Below are positions 48,347 through 61,335 of a stretch of 64,000 nucleotides of DNA, one piece after another. Position numbers and translations under genes: made by a program. The DNA lies in contig CM059971.1 in NCBI GenBank assembly GCA_030490835.1, positions 620,001-684,000 of the forward strand. Direction: 5' to 3'. Numbering within the stretch: the stretch's first letter is position 1; each line of letters begins with the position of its first letter. Below the pieces are notes generated by a model. It worked only from the letters and a program-made list of their open reading frames with translations, was not told the DNA's origin and did not search any database. The DNA comes from Annona cherimola. Lineage: Eukaryota; Streptophyta; Magnoliopsida; Magnoliales; Annonaceae.

Positions 48347-50105
48347 ATGGTTTCACCTGCGGTCGTTATAGAGATGGAAGATCTTCCACCTGCACAGCCG
48401 TTGGTTATAGAGATTAATCCTGTTGGTGACAATTGTCCCCAGATACATGATGCTTCCCCGGCTATTGGTGATCCAGGAGCCGCCACCTCTTCCTCCGCCC
48501 CCGTCCTCTATCCAAAGCCGGCTGTGCCTGAAATATCTGTGTGGAAGCCAGAAGAAGAACCGCCTATAGCGCCTTCGATAAAAATAGAGGTTATTAGTAC
48601 GCTTAGACGATCCCCATCCGTCGATGACTCCCTCAGTGACTCAGATAATTCTGATGTTTCACCACCAGATAGAGGATGGACGGATTCTATGAAACGAAAC
48701 CTAGATCGCAATCAAGAAACCCGCCGCCGCCGCCACCGCTATTGCTGCATCTACGAGATTCCCGATGACCTCCGGCGAAGAGCCAAAGATGCTTTCACCC
48801 CTCTGGTTGTCAAATTAGGCCCTCTCGAAGACGAATACGAGTGTAACACAAAGGAGATCATCCGAGAGCAGAAATGGTGTTACCTGCAAGAGGCGCTCTC
48901 TGCCACCGGTGATGTCCATCGTGGATTGCAGAATCTTCATCTGCACATCAAAAAATTGGAGCGACGCGCGCGCAAGTGCTACTCTAAAAATTTGAGTCAC
49001 ATCGACAGCAATGAGTTTGTTACTATGATGGTGCTCGACGGTTGCTTCATCCTTCAAATCCTTCTCAAGGAGACGGAGCGGCGGCCTATCAGCTCCGACG
49101 ACCCCATCTTCCGCCAAAGATGGCTCTTTCACAAGGTCAAGCGCGACCTGATGCTGCTGCCCTGCCAAATCCCCTTCTTCGTCCTCGAGCACCTCTTCGA
49201 CCACCTTAAGCCCTCAACGAGCATCAACGCCTCGCTCCGCCAAGTCGTCTACGAGTTCTTCAAGGATAGAATCGAAGGTCCCCCCCCGCAACACCGACGC
49301 CGAACCCAAGCATCTGCTGGACATCCTACATTCGAATCTCTTCCCTGACGTGGATGGGAGCAAGGACAAGTCCTCGTTCACCAATTTGAAACCATTCCCT
49401 GTTGCGACGCATCTTCTAGAGGCAGGGGTGAAGTTTGAGAGCAGCAGGACAGATCAATTGGACATTACGTTCAAACGTGGGGTCCTCGAAATCCCACACT
49501 TCTCCATTCAGGACGACACCAAATCTCTCCTCCTGAATCTCATGGCCTTCGAGCAGCTCCACCCTCCCAGCCACTCCCATCTCACGGCGTATACTTTCTT
49601 TATGCATTGTCTCATCAGTACCGCGGAAGACGTTTCCATATTGTGCAGGAAGGGGGTGATCGACAATTGGTTGGGCAGCAATGAGGAGGTCGCTGATCTC
49701 TTCGTCGAGCTTGGCCGAGACATCCCCGTCTGCCCCAACGAAGTTTATATGAAGAAAGTGATTGAGGGAATACAGGACCAATGCAGCAAGCCAATCAATG
49801 CTTGGATGGGGAGCTTCATTCAAAACTACGTGAGAAAACCGTGGGCCATGGTTTCCCTCACAGCTCTCATTATTCTGCGCATCCTTGCCTTTTTTGCGCT
49901 CATCCTTTTATTCGCATATGTCTTCTTCGCTGTGAGTTCATATTTTCTGCCGCGAATCGTTCATCTCCTACCTAGCCAGCTTCCCGTTGATCGATTTGTT
50001 AAAGGTGAATTATATCTTTCGTCACCCATGTACTTATTTTGTTCCTTTTCTATTCCTTTCGGGTATGAGCTTGCGGTAGCCAAGAAGAGACGTGGTTTGC
50101 AATAG
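48347..50105 (+). pseudogene. DUF247 membrane-anchored protein, one frameshift
   Basis: Frame 1 (48347-49348) starts in good context (AACATGG). It has an acidic, proline-rich N-terminus of about 130 residues and then typical DUF247 sequence: CCIYEIPDDLRRRAKDAFTP, VVKLGPLEDEYE, SNEFVTMMVLDGCFILQILL, DPIFRQRW and LLPCQIPFFVLEHLFDHL. At a C8 run (49280-49287) the family sequence moves to another frame, in which HLLDILHSNLFPD and then the long frame 49350-50105 follow (HLLEAGVKF, LLLNLMAFEQL, GVIDNWLGSNEEVADLF). A C-terminal hydrophobic segment (AMVSLTALIILRILAFFALI onward) is the usual DUF247 anchor. One C fewer would restore a protein of about 585 codons. The family is plant-specific and mostly uncharacterised; some grass members act in self-incompatibility, which does not establish this gene's role. 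A homopolymer sequencing error is as likely as a true mutation. Confidence 0.9.
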
Positions 50106-50124
50106 TTCACCGACATTTATATTA

Positions 50125-50365
50125 AGAGTGCGTTTTAGAAAATGATAAAATTTTTAGATAAAATATTTTTCTTATAAATGTTTTTAAATTAGCAAAAAAC
50201 GATGATGATATAATAAAGGTAATGACGAGAAGTCAAGAGAATAAAGTTAAAATTGATAGGTCAATTGTATAGAAATGATTAAAAATAGAATAGTTATATA
50301 AGAATATGTGAAGAAATAATTAAAAAAATGGTAGTTACGGAGAGTGAAAAGTTTTAGTCATAAAC
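50125..50365 (+). mobile_element. Tourist-like MITE 3' of DUF247
   Basis: Family interior (ATAAAGTTAAAATTGATAGG, AGAGTGAAAAGTTTTAG) about 20 bp after the DUF247 stop, so likely part of its 3' transcribed region. Termini are degenerate. Confidence 0.6.
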
Positions 50366-50889
50366 GAACGTAATATGTTACCTTACGGTTATGGCAGACT
50401 ATCACACCAAGACAAAGAATTGCATTTTATTTTTATTTTTTATTTATCAAAATATCAATATTATTAGGTTGAAAGATGCTTTAATACTTCGGTTTGGATG
50501 ATTCTCGACTCTTTCATTTTTGGAAATGTGTTTTAAATATCATCAATTATTTGTGTTACTACTATGTTAGAGGATAATTTGGTTGATTAATTTGTAATGT
50601 CATCTTTATTTTTTGTCTAGTAATCATGGGGAAATAGAACCAAAGGAAAAAGATAGAACAAGAGGAAAAATAATTTTTCACTTGAAAAAATTTGATAAAA
50701 TGGTTGTTTGATAAATTAATTAACTCAAGTTTCATTGAGGATACCTTCAAAAAAAAAGTTTCATTGGGGATAAGCATAGTTTGGGATTACAGTGAGCCAA
50801 AAGTAATTGAGGTTTAGTTGAACTTCATCTTAAATTGAAAGTCGAACAAGCTAATTTAAACTCAATATAACATGGATCTAGGATGTTTT

Positions 50890-51135
50890 GAAAAGCTATA
50901 AAATTTTGAATGACATATTTTAGAGTGGAAGTTTTTAAATTAGTAGGAATGATATGATATGATAGGGGTAACAAGGAAGAATAAAGAGAATAAAATTAAA
51001 ATAAATAAGTTAATTGTATGTATGTTTTGTATAAATGATTAAATAGTTGTATAGGAAGATGTGAGAAAATAATTAAGAAATAAGATAGTTATGAAGATTG
51101 AGAAAGTTCTAGTTGGAAATTTTTTATTGTAAATA
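50890..51135 (+). mobile_element. Tourist-like MITE, degenerate
   Basis: Same family interior (AAATAAGTTAATTGTATG, AGGAAGATGTGAGAAAATAA). Termini not resolved. Confidence 0.5.
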
Positions 51136-52990
51136 AACATGCTTCTGATTATTAAAATATGCTTGCTCAGCATGTAGTCCAACTTAGAATTGCTAGTTAC
51201 TATTAGTTTTTAATTAGATTTACTTTGAGCTTTGCTTCATTATATTTCAAGCCGAAACTAGCCAATAAATTTAGCTTATTGACTGTATCAAATAATTTTG
51301 AGAAATCCATATATACCTTATATTGGATTTTGTACACACACATATATAATAATTATATATGCTACTCTAAAGAGTAACTCAATTTTAAAGTGATCTTATA
51401 AGATTTATGAGCCTAAATCATTTAATAGAGTATAGGTCTTCCATGGATAGAAATCCTATGTAATGCCCCAATCCACTAAACACATCATAATGTATAAACC
51501 TTACTTTATGGATCATTTTAAGTGGTGAAACTTTTGAATAAAACTAAAATTTCATCTTTATTCAAGTGGAAGCTTATCCAATGCATCTGAAAATCAGTCT
51601 AGACTTCTTCTTCTTTTTATCATTTTTAACCTATCTTAGTTTCAATTAGAACTTGTTTTGGTTCTATTTTCTTATTTAAAATCGGGCAACATGTCATTTG
51701 TATTTAAGACGTTTGGATAAGGTAAAACTTGATAGTCAATACATAGACTAATATTTTCTACTAAAGTTATTCACATCTACTTAAATTCGTCTAATCCCTC
51801 ACTTATACAATCATGCCTCACATGAGAAAGTAATGACTATACCATCGAATATCAACAAAACATATTTAAACTTAGTATACACTCAAAATTTTAATTTTAG
51901 TAACTTCAACCGAAGGCCCTAAAATACTTCAAAAACATTCAAAGTCATATCTTCAGTACTTTAGGAGCATCGAAGGCTCTTGTTATTAAATCTGCATCAT
52001 CTACATTCATTAGTGAGTTAAAAAATAATAAGTATAAAATACTCAATAAGCGAGCAATAGTTGAAAACGTAAAATTGTTAAATTCTTATTATACATTTAT
52101 GATAATGACATGAGTGCACACACATGCATCATTCGATGAAATATTTTTCATTTGATAGATGACACTTACCAAGTAATCGTGCACTCATAAAATTTTTTTT
52201 ATTGAAAGCCGTTGGGCGCACCAACTAAGCTACATTAAGGATGACAAATTTGTCCAACTTACCACCTTGACAAGCCACTTTAATTCACTTTCCATGCATG
52301 AATTCCATTTGCACATGCATCATATGTATTGCATAACATGAAATAAATTCTTTCATCTCATGAATGACCATAAGCTTAATACACAAAAAAGACAATTCCC
52401 AAACATAACAGTAAAACATAATTGAAAGTCAATATCACAAAAGACATTTTAGATTAAAAAAACATTTCATGTTGAGATCATGTTTCTTATAGCAAAAGTT
52501 CATAAATAAATATCTTACCACCAAATTTTTGAAGTTGCTTACCATTTTTCTTTAGCTTTCCTCCCATCTATTCTTTACCCTGTGCTACTGTGTCAAACAA
52601 AGAATACATTTAAGCATTTGTTTAGACTATTATGCATATTTGTTTTATGCCTAGTCATGCATCTAAGTACATACTTTTTTACAATAAAAGTACTTACTTT
52701 TTAATATTAAACCTTTGAACATGGAGTTCAAGCATTCGTTAACTAGAAAGGTTTTTATATAAATTCCGTAATTTCCTTTAACTTAGTCACACCTTTTAAC
52801 TAGGTGAACCATAGCCTTATAAGCTAGCTAACCTTGAAATACCCTTATTTGGACTTATTATAAATTTGATTTTTTAGGTTATGATTATGAAACCTTAAGA
52901 AAATCTACTTCACGTTGTAAAACCCCAATATATATTTATTTATAAATCTTTTACATAAAGGGACCTTTTTGAAATTTTAAAAAAGCTCTT
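51136..52990 (-). repeat. Gypsy-like LTR remnant, reverse orientation
   Basis: 52095-52340 matches 43860-44060 in the same orientation (CACATGCATCATTCGATG and the CGCACCAACTAAGCTACAT segment). The rest is AT-rich without recognisable genes. Confidence 0.35.
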
Positions 52991-54642
52991 GTAACCTTAA
53001 AACATTCGAGCAATTATTGAAAGGAAAAAAGTGAAAAAATGGCAAAGAAGACAAAAAAAAAAAAGAAGAAGATGGGTGGAGAGAGAGAGAGAGAGAGAGG
53101 GTTGGTAGATTTAGATTTTTAGGGGGGTGCATTTGAAGTTGGAGGATTTAAGGAAAAGTGGGCAGAAATTTAAGTAATTTTTAAAAAAATTTCTAAAATT
53201 TTCTTATTTATTGCATTTATTTAATATATTATGATGATGTGGAAAAAATTAGCATGAAATTAAGATATTATGGTTAGAAATTTTAAATCCTAACAGGGTA
53301 GATAAAAAGAAAATTTTCCATTGAGATGAAATATGAGTATGAAATCAAGATGGATGATTTTAGAATTGCATTTTATCATAAAAAATTATTATTATTTTAG
53401 AAAAATTGAGATAATGTGAAAGATGAGTGTCTTAAGATATTTTTTGAAATTAGAGAAATAAAAATTAGGGTATTTGAGGATAGAATTAAATAAAATTATT
53501 TATGAAATATTATTTAAGAATATTCTTTTATTTTTAATGTATTTTAAAGTAAAAAGATATTCAAAGCCCAAAGTTAGAGATTTAAAAATTTTACAAAAAA
53601 GATAAATAGGAATTTTTTTTTACTTTTATTTGGATGTTTATGGACATTGGTGGATGTTTATTTTTTAGGCATAGATTTTTTGTGATAATTTGGATATTTT
53701 ATTTGAAATTTCTTTATGCAAATTTCTTCTTGAGGTGTATATTTTGATGGCTTAAATTATTAACTGAATTGAATAGTTTGAGGAATTAAATCGAGACAAT
53801 GATTTTAAATTATCACAATGATCTAAATTTGATTAATATATTTAGAATAAGCACATGAGTATGATGTATGAATATACTGTGCATGCTGAGCATGATATAT
53901 GATAATTCTTTGGACGGACCAAACAATAAGAAGAGTGATCGTATATTGTAGTATAGCTGAATAAGATGCTTGTTAATGAAGAGTCCACCCAAAGCACCGG
54001 GATGACATGGATGTGAGGTAGAATGAGCATTTGCATTGCATGAACATTTAGAGCATGGTTGCCTATATGAGGATGGTACAGATGAGTATATGAAGTTAGA
54101 GATATTAATGTTTGAACTATTTTGTAAAAATGATGTTTATTTGTTTTAATAATTGAGTTTTACCCTAATTCTACTTATCGAGTTCGTTCGGACTCATGTT
54201 TTCTTCTGTTGATGTTTTTAAATGACAGGACTATAGTACGAGCCCAACATAAGGTTGCTGCCCAAAAAGAATGAGAAAAGAACTCAGTTTATTGACGTAT
54301 ATATGAATTATTAACTTAATTAGTATGAAAGATTAAATTTAATATTTTTCTATGTAAATGAGTTGTGTGGTGATGACTTTTTGTGAACTTTTTTTTATTA
54401 TGGAGATGACATGTGGTTGTTTATATGGATAAACTAGAAGAGATTTATATAAATTTATTTCATTTAGCTTCTATATTTTATGTTATGTATTATAATGGAT
54501 AGTATGATGTGAGAATGTTTGTATAGGGTGATTCCATCTAACCTCTCAACATCATGATTCTGGGTAGACGCTGTTAGATTTTTCAATGAAATCTAATGAC
54601 TATCAGCTAAGGATGGAAGTTAGCCGGTGAGGCTTTATAGAA
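52991..54642 (+). mobile_element. Gypsy-like LTR fragment, plus orientation
   Basis: Includes a GA-rich leader-like stretch with a (GA)n run (about 53078-53099), the block at 53850-54060 that mirrors 52340-52095, and the CTACTTATCGAGTTCGTTCG ... AAATGACAGG segment that matches 43220-43550. It runs up to a primer-site-like sequence at 54643, which supports this as an LTR 3' end. Start not defined. Confidence 0.5.
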
Positions 54643-54654
54643 TGGTATTAGAGC
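54643..54654 (+). other. Degenerate primer binding site (initiator tRNA-Met)
   Basis: TGGTATTAGAGC differs by one base from the standard TGGTATCAGAGC and lies just after the gypsy-like LTR fragment. The internal region after it carries no recognisable gag or pol. Confidence 0.6.
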
Positions 54655-55471
54655 AAAGTTAAGAATTGTTCGATGGAACCATAGTGATGAAAATGTACAA
54701 GTGAAGTTATAATGGAAGCATGAGCAAAAGTTGAGATGAATTGAATTTATGTAGAGTATTTTATGAATATTGATTGAAAATGGTAGGATGATTTCTAAGG
54801 TTGAAGAGAATTTTAGTTGATTATGTGCACTTATGAGGTATGGATGATATGTTGAATTGTCTAGGGAAAGATAATTCCTTAGAGAGATGATGATGAATGT
54901 TATTAATGTGGACATGAAATGATAAATGTGGTTAATTTTACTTAATTCATTGACATTTGTTTGTTCTATGTGTTTAGAGTTCTGAAAATTTGTGTTTTGT
55001 TGTTCTGTTTTGGGAGTTGTGGCAACTTCCCTTTGTTGATTTAGTATCAAAATTGATATTTTGTAGTCTTAAGATTTGGTTTCTGATGTTAGTTTTGGGA
55101 TATGATTGAGGTGGAAAAGTTATAATAATATTGGCTTTGGATATGATTCGCCTAAGACATCCTTCTCTGCAGTGGGTTTGTTGTTCCCGTAAAGGAGTTC
55201 TGCCGGGATCAGATGACTCTTGGTATTTATCCGAATGTTATGCAGTATTAGGTTGCAAGCTTACTGGGATATATATGTGGATGGTTCTGTCCGATCAAGG
55301 TCGTTAATCAAATCGGCGATGCCCTATGGATGTCCATCGTCAGGATGATTTAAATCATTCACAGTTACTCTGTCTTGGCAAATTCTTTCTGTTTCCGAGG
55401 ATATTTGTCACAGGCGATTGTTGTTGAGGATAATTAGCCAGCTCTACAATCATGTCACGTTCGGCCTCTTT

Positions 55472-55705
55472 CTAAACTTCATGGGACTCCTCCTTGGCCA
55501 TAGATTGTTGGCCAACCCTTCTCCCATCCTGGTCAGTTTGCATTAACTCCCAAAGCCGAGACCGGCCAAGTATTATTTGGGGAGCATCCCAACTGTTTCC
55601 ATCACCTCCAAATCGAGCTCCAGCCATTCTGCATCCTACCCTGAGATAGCTGTCGTACGCGAACTCTGCTTCACCTTTGGTTTTCTCTTCCTCAGGTATA
55701 TACAT
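55472..55705 (-). other. Unidentified coding-like fragment
   Basis: Open frame of 77 codons: MYIPEEEKTKGEAEFAYDSY, then LRVGCRMAGARFGGDGNSWD, APQIILGRSRLWELMQTDQD and a charged tail, ending with a stop at 55472. Base composition is clearly less AT-rich than its surroundings, and the raised GC continues to about 55150. The residue mix looks protein-like rather than repeat-like. I do not recognise the family. It could be an exon of a captured or decayed host gene; no splice partners were identified. Confidence 0.3.
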
Positions 55706-55778
55706 GCAGAATGAATGTAGACATATGTTTCTCCGTGAATTGGCTTGGTATATGTAGAATATAATTCAAGGTAGAGGT

Positions 55779-56415
55779 TGTTAGGATTTACGTCTTGTAT
55801 TTTATGAATAGATTATTTGTATAAAGGTTTCGCACGAGAGAATGTGTGGTAAATAGGTATGATAGTGCATATTAGTTTTGCGTAAATACCTATGAGGGTT
55901 CTATTTATACGAGTATCTATTATGGATTTAATGGAGACCTATGAAGCTTGCGGACGTGGAGTAATTGAGAGGTTATCAGAGTAGTCTTATTTGAAATATG
56001 TGTAACGCATTCAATGAATGTGTTAAAGGCATTTTGGTGTATATCTCTACAACTTATTTATCATAGTAATTGTTCTCTCTCCCATAATTTTTTCCTTCTA
56101 TCTTGAATGATTTTCTACGTAAATTTTAATGTGTTATGTGTGTGATTTTATTGTTGTTTATTCATCATAATTTATTGTGTATATTTCTGCTACAATCTAT
56201 ATGAACTTGAATCATATTTTTTAGATGCAAGTTTCGATCTAGGTTGGGGGATCATCGTCTCCCTTTTTCGACTTTGGATCAACGTGATTTCACCACCAGA
56301 TTTTAAAATTGTACGCAGTGTTTTCGAAAGCACATTTACGCTTTCCAAACTTTAATTACTTTTTTATTTTCCAAGTAGACTAAGGTTTTGAAAACTAGGA
56401 TTTGTCTTGCACTAT
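55779..56415 (+). repeat. Possible solo copia LTR
   Basis: Starts TGTTAGGATTTACG and is followed at about 56420 by TGGTGGTATCAAATTG, which resembles a decayed initiator-Met primer site. Length about 635 bp. No second LTR, coding region or target duplication was found. Confidence 0.3.
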
Positions 56416-56419
56416 GGTG

Positions 56420-58134
56420 GTATCAAATTGATCCAAAGTCCAAAACAATAATATAGATTCTTGAATGTATACTTGTACAGTCGCAAACTCACAGTTCAGT
56501 TGTGTTGACTGATTCCATTATCGTCTAATATAATATAATTTGCTGGGTCTTTTTCAATTATTTTAATATTTTTTGGTATGTGCTTACTTGAAGAAACCGC
56601 AAATAAATAAGACAGCCATTCCTGCTAAATTAGTTATTCATTGTTATTGTGGGTTATTCTGCATGTGGGTCCTAGCCTATAGTATATAAAAGATTGTTCA
56701 CATGAGGATTGGGTTGAAATCTAGACTATAACGAATTTAATTAGCTTAGACAAGAGAAAATAAGAGATAAAACCTATGACTAGTCTATGAGAAGTGAAAA
56801 TAATAATAATAATAATCTAAAAATGTAATAAGATTTAGGAATAAGGGATAGTAGAGATCTAGGAATTTAGGGTTTCACAAGTTATGTTTTTGTGTTGGAT
56901 AATTAGTTTGCTTATTTAATCTAAATAATTTGTATCAAAGGAGAATAAACTCTAAGGTGATCTTACATCCTCTCTCGAGGCATGATAAACTTACTCTAAC
57001 CTTCATAATCACTTATTCTCACATGATTATGTTGATTAAAATCCATTAAGTTATGTGGTAGTTTATAGAATTCCTTAAGGTCGTTATGCCAATTTTCATG
57101 GTCTAGACTTTCAGTTTTAATATCTTGATTACGATATATTAGATTTTCATCTCTCAGTTCTCTTACATAATATATGAAATTATACCAAAAAATATAGGCC
57201 TTAACACTAAGCAAGCATTAATCTATAATATACTAAATTAATAGAAACATCCTTCATAAATAAGTAAAAACCAATCAACAAAGTATAGTGTCGTATGCTA
57301 CATCCTAAACCCTACAATCTAAACTTAGACGAACATAGTTTTAATAAATTCGAACAACAATGCAAGATTATTGAAAGAATCCATTAATCCCAACAAAATA
57401 TAAATAAAGAAAACAAGAGAAGAAAGTTTATTGGTGTAGTTATCAATTAATGGTTCTTAAATACCTCTCGCCAATGCGCCTCTTCCTTCTCTCCTTGGCT
57501 TTCCTCTTTCTACAAGCCCTAGCTCTCAAAATATCTTAAAGTATCATATTCTAACTCTCTAAAATGGTCACTTTGTGCCTTAAACGTCCTTAAATATGTT
57601 TCCATTGAAAACTACGCAAAACTCCACCAAAATTGCATACAAATCAATGAAAATCAAAGAGTCCATCCCTTGAATTATTTAACATGGTTTAAACCATGTG
57701 GGGACAAGATCCAAATGGTTTAAACCGCGTGCCTTGTTGGACATGCAACCTCATTTCTTCTCAATTTTTGGCCCGACATAATCCGAACCGTGTTAGAACT
57801 TCTTGTACACATCTTAGATCATGTTAATCACTATTTTTTCTTCTTTAAACTCTTCAAAATATCATCTTCGGATGCTTTTTATCCTTTGCTTCTTGATGAT
57901 TTGTGTCAATTTTATGCCAGGTTTGCCTGTTTGCACATATGACAACGAAACATGAACACTTGCACTAAACTAAGAAAATTTTGATATCAAATCTCTTAAA
58001 ATTATAATTTAGACATTATTTAGAGCATGAAAAAACTTGATATGTGAGGTATAAAATTGATACAACGATTGTCGCACATGATGACTTATTTTATTAGTTG
58101 TTAAATTTAATCATTCATTGTCATGCATGATGAC
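56420..58134. other. Interval without recognisable gene
   Basis: AT-rich. The one notable structure is a perfect 18-bp palindrome ACATGGTTTAAACCATGT at 57682-57699, with a related TGGTTTAAACCGCG at about 57716. No supported coding region. Confidence 0.4.
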
Positions 58135-58137
58135 TTA

Positions 58138-58410
58138 GGGCTCGTTTGGTAACGAGCAAGGGTGGGAAACAGTGGGAAACAATGGGATTCCGTTTCCCAT
58201 TGCTAATAATTGTTCTATCATTCACACTATTTTTCCTACTTTTACCTCTATATTCTAATCATTTTTTGTACCAACTATATACAATAAACCTGTTTATTCC
58301 AACTATGCTCCTATCATTTCCTATAAATTACACATTTCTCAAAATATTCTCTTTTCCATTTCCCGCCATTTTCCACAATCCCACAATTTTGCGCAATACC
58401 AAATGTCCCC
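58138..58410 (-). mobile_element. Tourist-like MITE with TTA target duplication
   Basis: 273 bp, GGGCTCGTTTGGTAACG to GCAATACCAAATGTCCCC, flanked by TTA at 58135-58137 and 58411-58413. Inverted ends and a TTA triplet are diagnostic of PIF/Harbinger MITEs. It resembles 26528-26720 in interior sequence. Confidence 0.9.
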
Positions 58411-58616
58411 TTATTTTATTAGTATTGTGGTGGCGGTGGCGGTGGCAGTAGTTGTTGTTATTATTAAGGTTTTGCTTCTATGTAATTTCTTTCATTTTCA
58501 ATATTTTGTAATGTTTCCATGTAATTTCTTTCATTTTTATTTAATATTTGGTATAAAATTTACTCTACCATTTACTGTATTTAGCATCATTTATTTAACT
58601 AGGCGAACAATTTAAA

Positions 58617-59040
58617 TAGAAAAGGTTTCATATTTATCTTGTCCGCAGCGCCCTAATTTTCACTTAAAAATTATAATTGTTTCGATCCTAATAGCTCAAA
58701 TAATGTATGCGGCCTAGAGAAGATGTCAAATGAAATTTATCTTCGTATCTTTATTTATTTATATACCCGAATCGGAGGTGTGAAAGATTGCAGCAAATAC
58801 CATCGGAATCAGAGATCACAGATATAATTAAGGGTCATAAACCACCAAACAAACACAATCATACATATATATATCAAAAGAGGTCCGTACAGTTGGTTCG
58901 ACAACTCATATGAGGTGCCTCTCCTATCATAGCATTTATTTATTTATTATTATTATTATTGAAATGTTACTGTCATAGCATTTATTAGATTCGATGACAT
59001 CACGTGCATGAAGAAAGATACATTCAGCTGGTAATCGTTT
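58617..59040 (-). other. 3' UTR and downstream flank of CREG-like gene, source of the 38.2-kb duplicate
   Basis: Reverse complement matches 38315-38746. Contains a TTTA/TTA tract at about 58934-58962 and the repeated ATAGCATTTATT phrase. AATAAATG on the minus strand near 58980 could serve as a polyadenylation signal. Confidence 0.65.
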
Positions 59041-59366
59041 TCATGCCTCAAGGTACTCAGCTACAGGGACTTCTTTAGCTGGACCAAACCAGTCAATCAG
59101 GAACAAGTTCTGAATGTCCAGTTTGTAGATCTGGAAGCAGTGGCCCTCGTGCCAACCTGTAGAACACCAGAAGAAAAGCAGAAAGATTAGTTGCAACGCA
59201 AGATGCATCTTCAGACAGTCCTATGTCATGCTAAATTTCCAGATCATGTACTGTACTAACCCTTCATCTTAGGATGCTTTGAAAACAAAGCATCCTTTGC
59301 AAATGTCGCCTCTTCGGATTTTGCATCAACCAACTTCAGCTGAAATATTAAATATCAAGCAAAGAA

Positions 59367-59428
<62 letters not shown>

Positions 59429-60089
59429 ATATGATCGTGTGCAGTCGGACTGCACCGTAATTACGGACGGTGCAGTCCGCTGTAAAATGGACCCCACACC
59501 TATTAGATTGTAATGAAACTTTATACACTCATTTATCCATATATAAATCATACTTTAGACGGTTTAGATGTTGAAAAAACCACTTTAAACTTGATATTTA
59601 CATTAAACTATTTTATTACGTTGATTTTGCACCATTTTAAGATGGAGACTACACACATGTTGGATTTGGATGAAAATTTGTATGGTAATAAAGTGAACAA
59701 TTCTAAATACAATTGGTGGGGTGGATTTATGGAAAATGATCAGGTGGGGCCCACAGTGCATGGACTGCACGGTGCAGTCGCATGCACTGGATCATTTCCC
59801 ATATATATATATGTCAGCCTATTTAATTGCTTGGCAATGGAAATGCATATAATCTAGCTAGTTTGCAGTGTTTGTTTTTGCTGCATACCTTCCCTGAAAG
59901 GGTAAGTTTGGCCCAGGTTGGTTTCTTAGGATCTATTTGGCCACAAGTTATAACGGCATATTCACTGACAGTAAGTGAAGTCCTTGGATCCTTGGCGGCA
60001 TCAGTTGGACTAGGATCCCGAGCAGTGAGATAGAAGTAAGGGATTCCACGACTACTCCTAGGCGCACCATCACTGAACGAAACTACGTT
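59041..60089 (-). CDS. CREG-like protein (FMN-binding split barrel family), last three exons
   Basis: Exons at 60089-59889 (201 nt), 59339-59261 (79 nt) and 59156-59041 (116 nt) have GT-AG introns and consistent phase. They encode 131 residues: NVVSFSDGAPRSSRGIPYFY, LTARDPSPTDAAKDPRTS, LTVSEYAVITCGQIDPKKPT, WAKLTLSGK, LKLVDAKSEEATFAKDALFS, KHPKMKG, WHEGHCFQIYKLDIQNLFLI, DWFGPAKEVPVAEYLEA. This is the C-terminal two thirds of CREG proteins, secretory or vacuolar/lysosomal glycoproteins with a pyridoxamine-oxidase-like fold. They lack demonstrated oxidase activity in animals, and the role in plants is poorly known. The first exon, which should hold the signal peptide and the ARWLV...GAPFG region, was not found in 60090-64000. 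It is either beyond the window or lost. Intron 2 carries an (AT)n run and a 375-bp MITE. Confidence 0.88.
59371..59425. repeat. (AT)n microsatellite in CREG intron
   Basis: About 27 AT units, directly abutting the MITE at 59426, which appears to have inserted into it. Confidence 0.95.
59426..59800. mobile_element. MITE with long inverted termini in CREG intron
   Basis: 375 bp with imperfect termini GGGATATGATCGTGTGCAGT and ACTGGATCATTTCCC. Subterminal GGACTGCACCGT / ACGGTGCAGTC pairs can fold back. Flanked on both sides by (AT)n, so the target duplication cannot be measured exactly. Superfamily (MULE- or hAT-like) uncertain. Confidence 0.75.
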
Positions 60090-61330
60090 CTGCAGGTTTT
60101 TGCGTTGTCAGGAGAAAACAGAGACAAATAACCCTAAGAGCATGATTGAACAGCGTTTGCTTCCGTGAAGCAGGTTAAATCGAATCATATGTATCTTTTT
60201 TTACTTTGTAAATGTTATTTTCTCAACATAGTAGAACAATGACATTAAAAATAAGTAACCACGTGAACCTATCTTAGGGTAGTTGGTGTCACAGGGGCCT
60301 TAGTTGCCTAGCCCCCGGGACTCATTTACCGTGTTCAGTAAAAAATCATTGAGCAATGGATCTGGCACAATTTTTTTTTAAAAAAAAAAAAAAATAGTGG
60401 CCACAATCTTCTCTTGCCAAGATTGGCACATCGTAGAAACACACCACCGATTTGCCTTGCCATTATTGTACCAGTCTGCTATTGTCAGTGAAGTTTCCAT
60501 CTTCTTTCCCAAATCTAGTAGTCTTTGCTGCTTTCCTGCTCATCTTTGAGGAATGATGATGCCACCATATTCCTCACCTCCGAATCTACGAGATCTACCT
60601 TTCCTTCATGAAATCCATTGTGGAACATTGTTGTTGTAAAACCTTTTTCCTCCTCCCCCTATTGGCAAATGCCAACAGAAATCCGGAAGCTTCCTCTTTT
60701 CCTCATCATTGTCTAACATCAAATCAGCGAAATTGCAACCTTAAATGCAATCGATGGTTGGAGGACAAGGAGATGGGCACGGGGAAGGAGGGATACTTTG
60801 TCAAAAAGAAAAGAGAAACCCTAAAATACTTTTGCCATTTTTTTTTATTTTTTTAAAAACAAGGATACTTTTGCCATTTTCAAGTAACTAAAATACTCCA
60901 AATTTTAAAAAATCAAAAATATATATATTTATATACCTCCAAAACTTGTAAAACTTAATATGTAAGTTAAAATACAACTATATTAACAATCTTATACAAA
61001 AATTTTCAAAAAAAATATAAAAATGGTATTTTTCACCTAGTTGCATTGAATCATACTCCTGATATAAGTCTCCACATGCATATTCAATACGAGCCTTCGA
61101 TTGTGCCTTGACATGTGGGGTTTTTTACAGGCAGGTGGAAAGCTATGTTTTCGTTACTGATGACTTTTCATTTCATGGACGATGGCTACCTTTAATAAAA
61201 TAGAACACCAATCAGACGAAAACGAGTACAGCAATCAGACGAAAACGAGTACAGCAACCGCATCAGTTGTCATATTGTTAATAACACCAGAGGAAAGAAA
61301 TAATGAAACTTCAAAGCAAAAATCTTAACA
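60090..61330. other. Interval without supported gene
   Basis: Searched on the minus strand for the missing first CREG exon; no GVLSTIS-like or GAPFG-like coding was seen. The 82-codon plus frame at 60608-60856 has no recognisable domain. Confidence 0.4.
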
Positions 61331-61335
61331 TTTTT

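Noticed and set aside
59348..59551. Frame with a Tyr-Ile run
   Set aside because: Translation of the (AT)n microsatellite.
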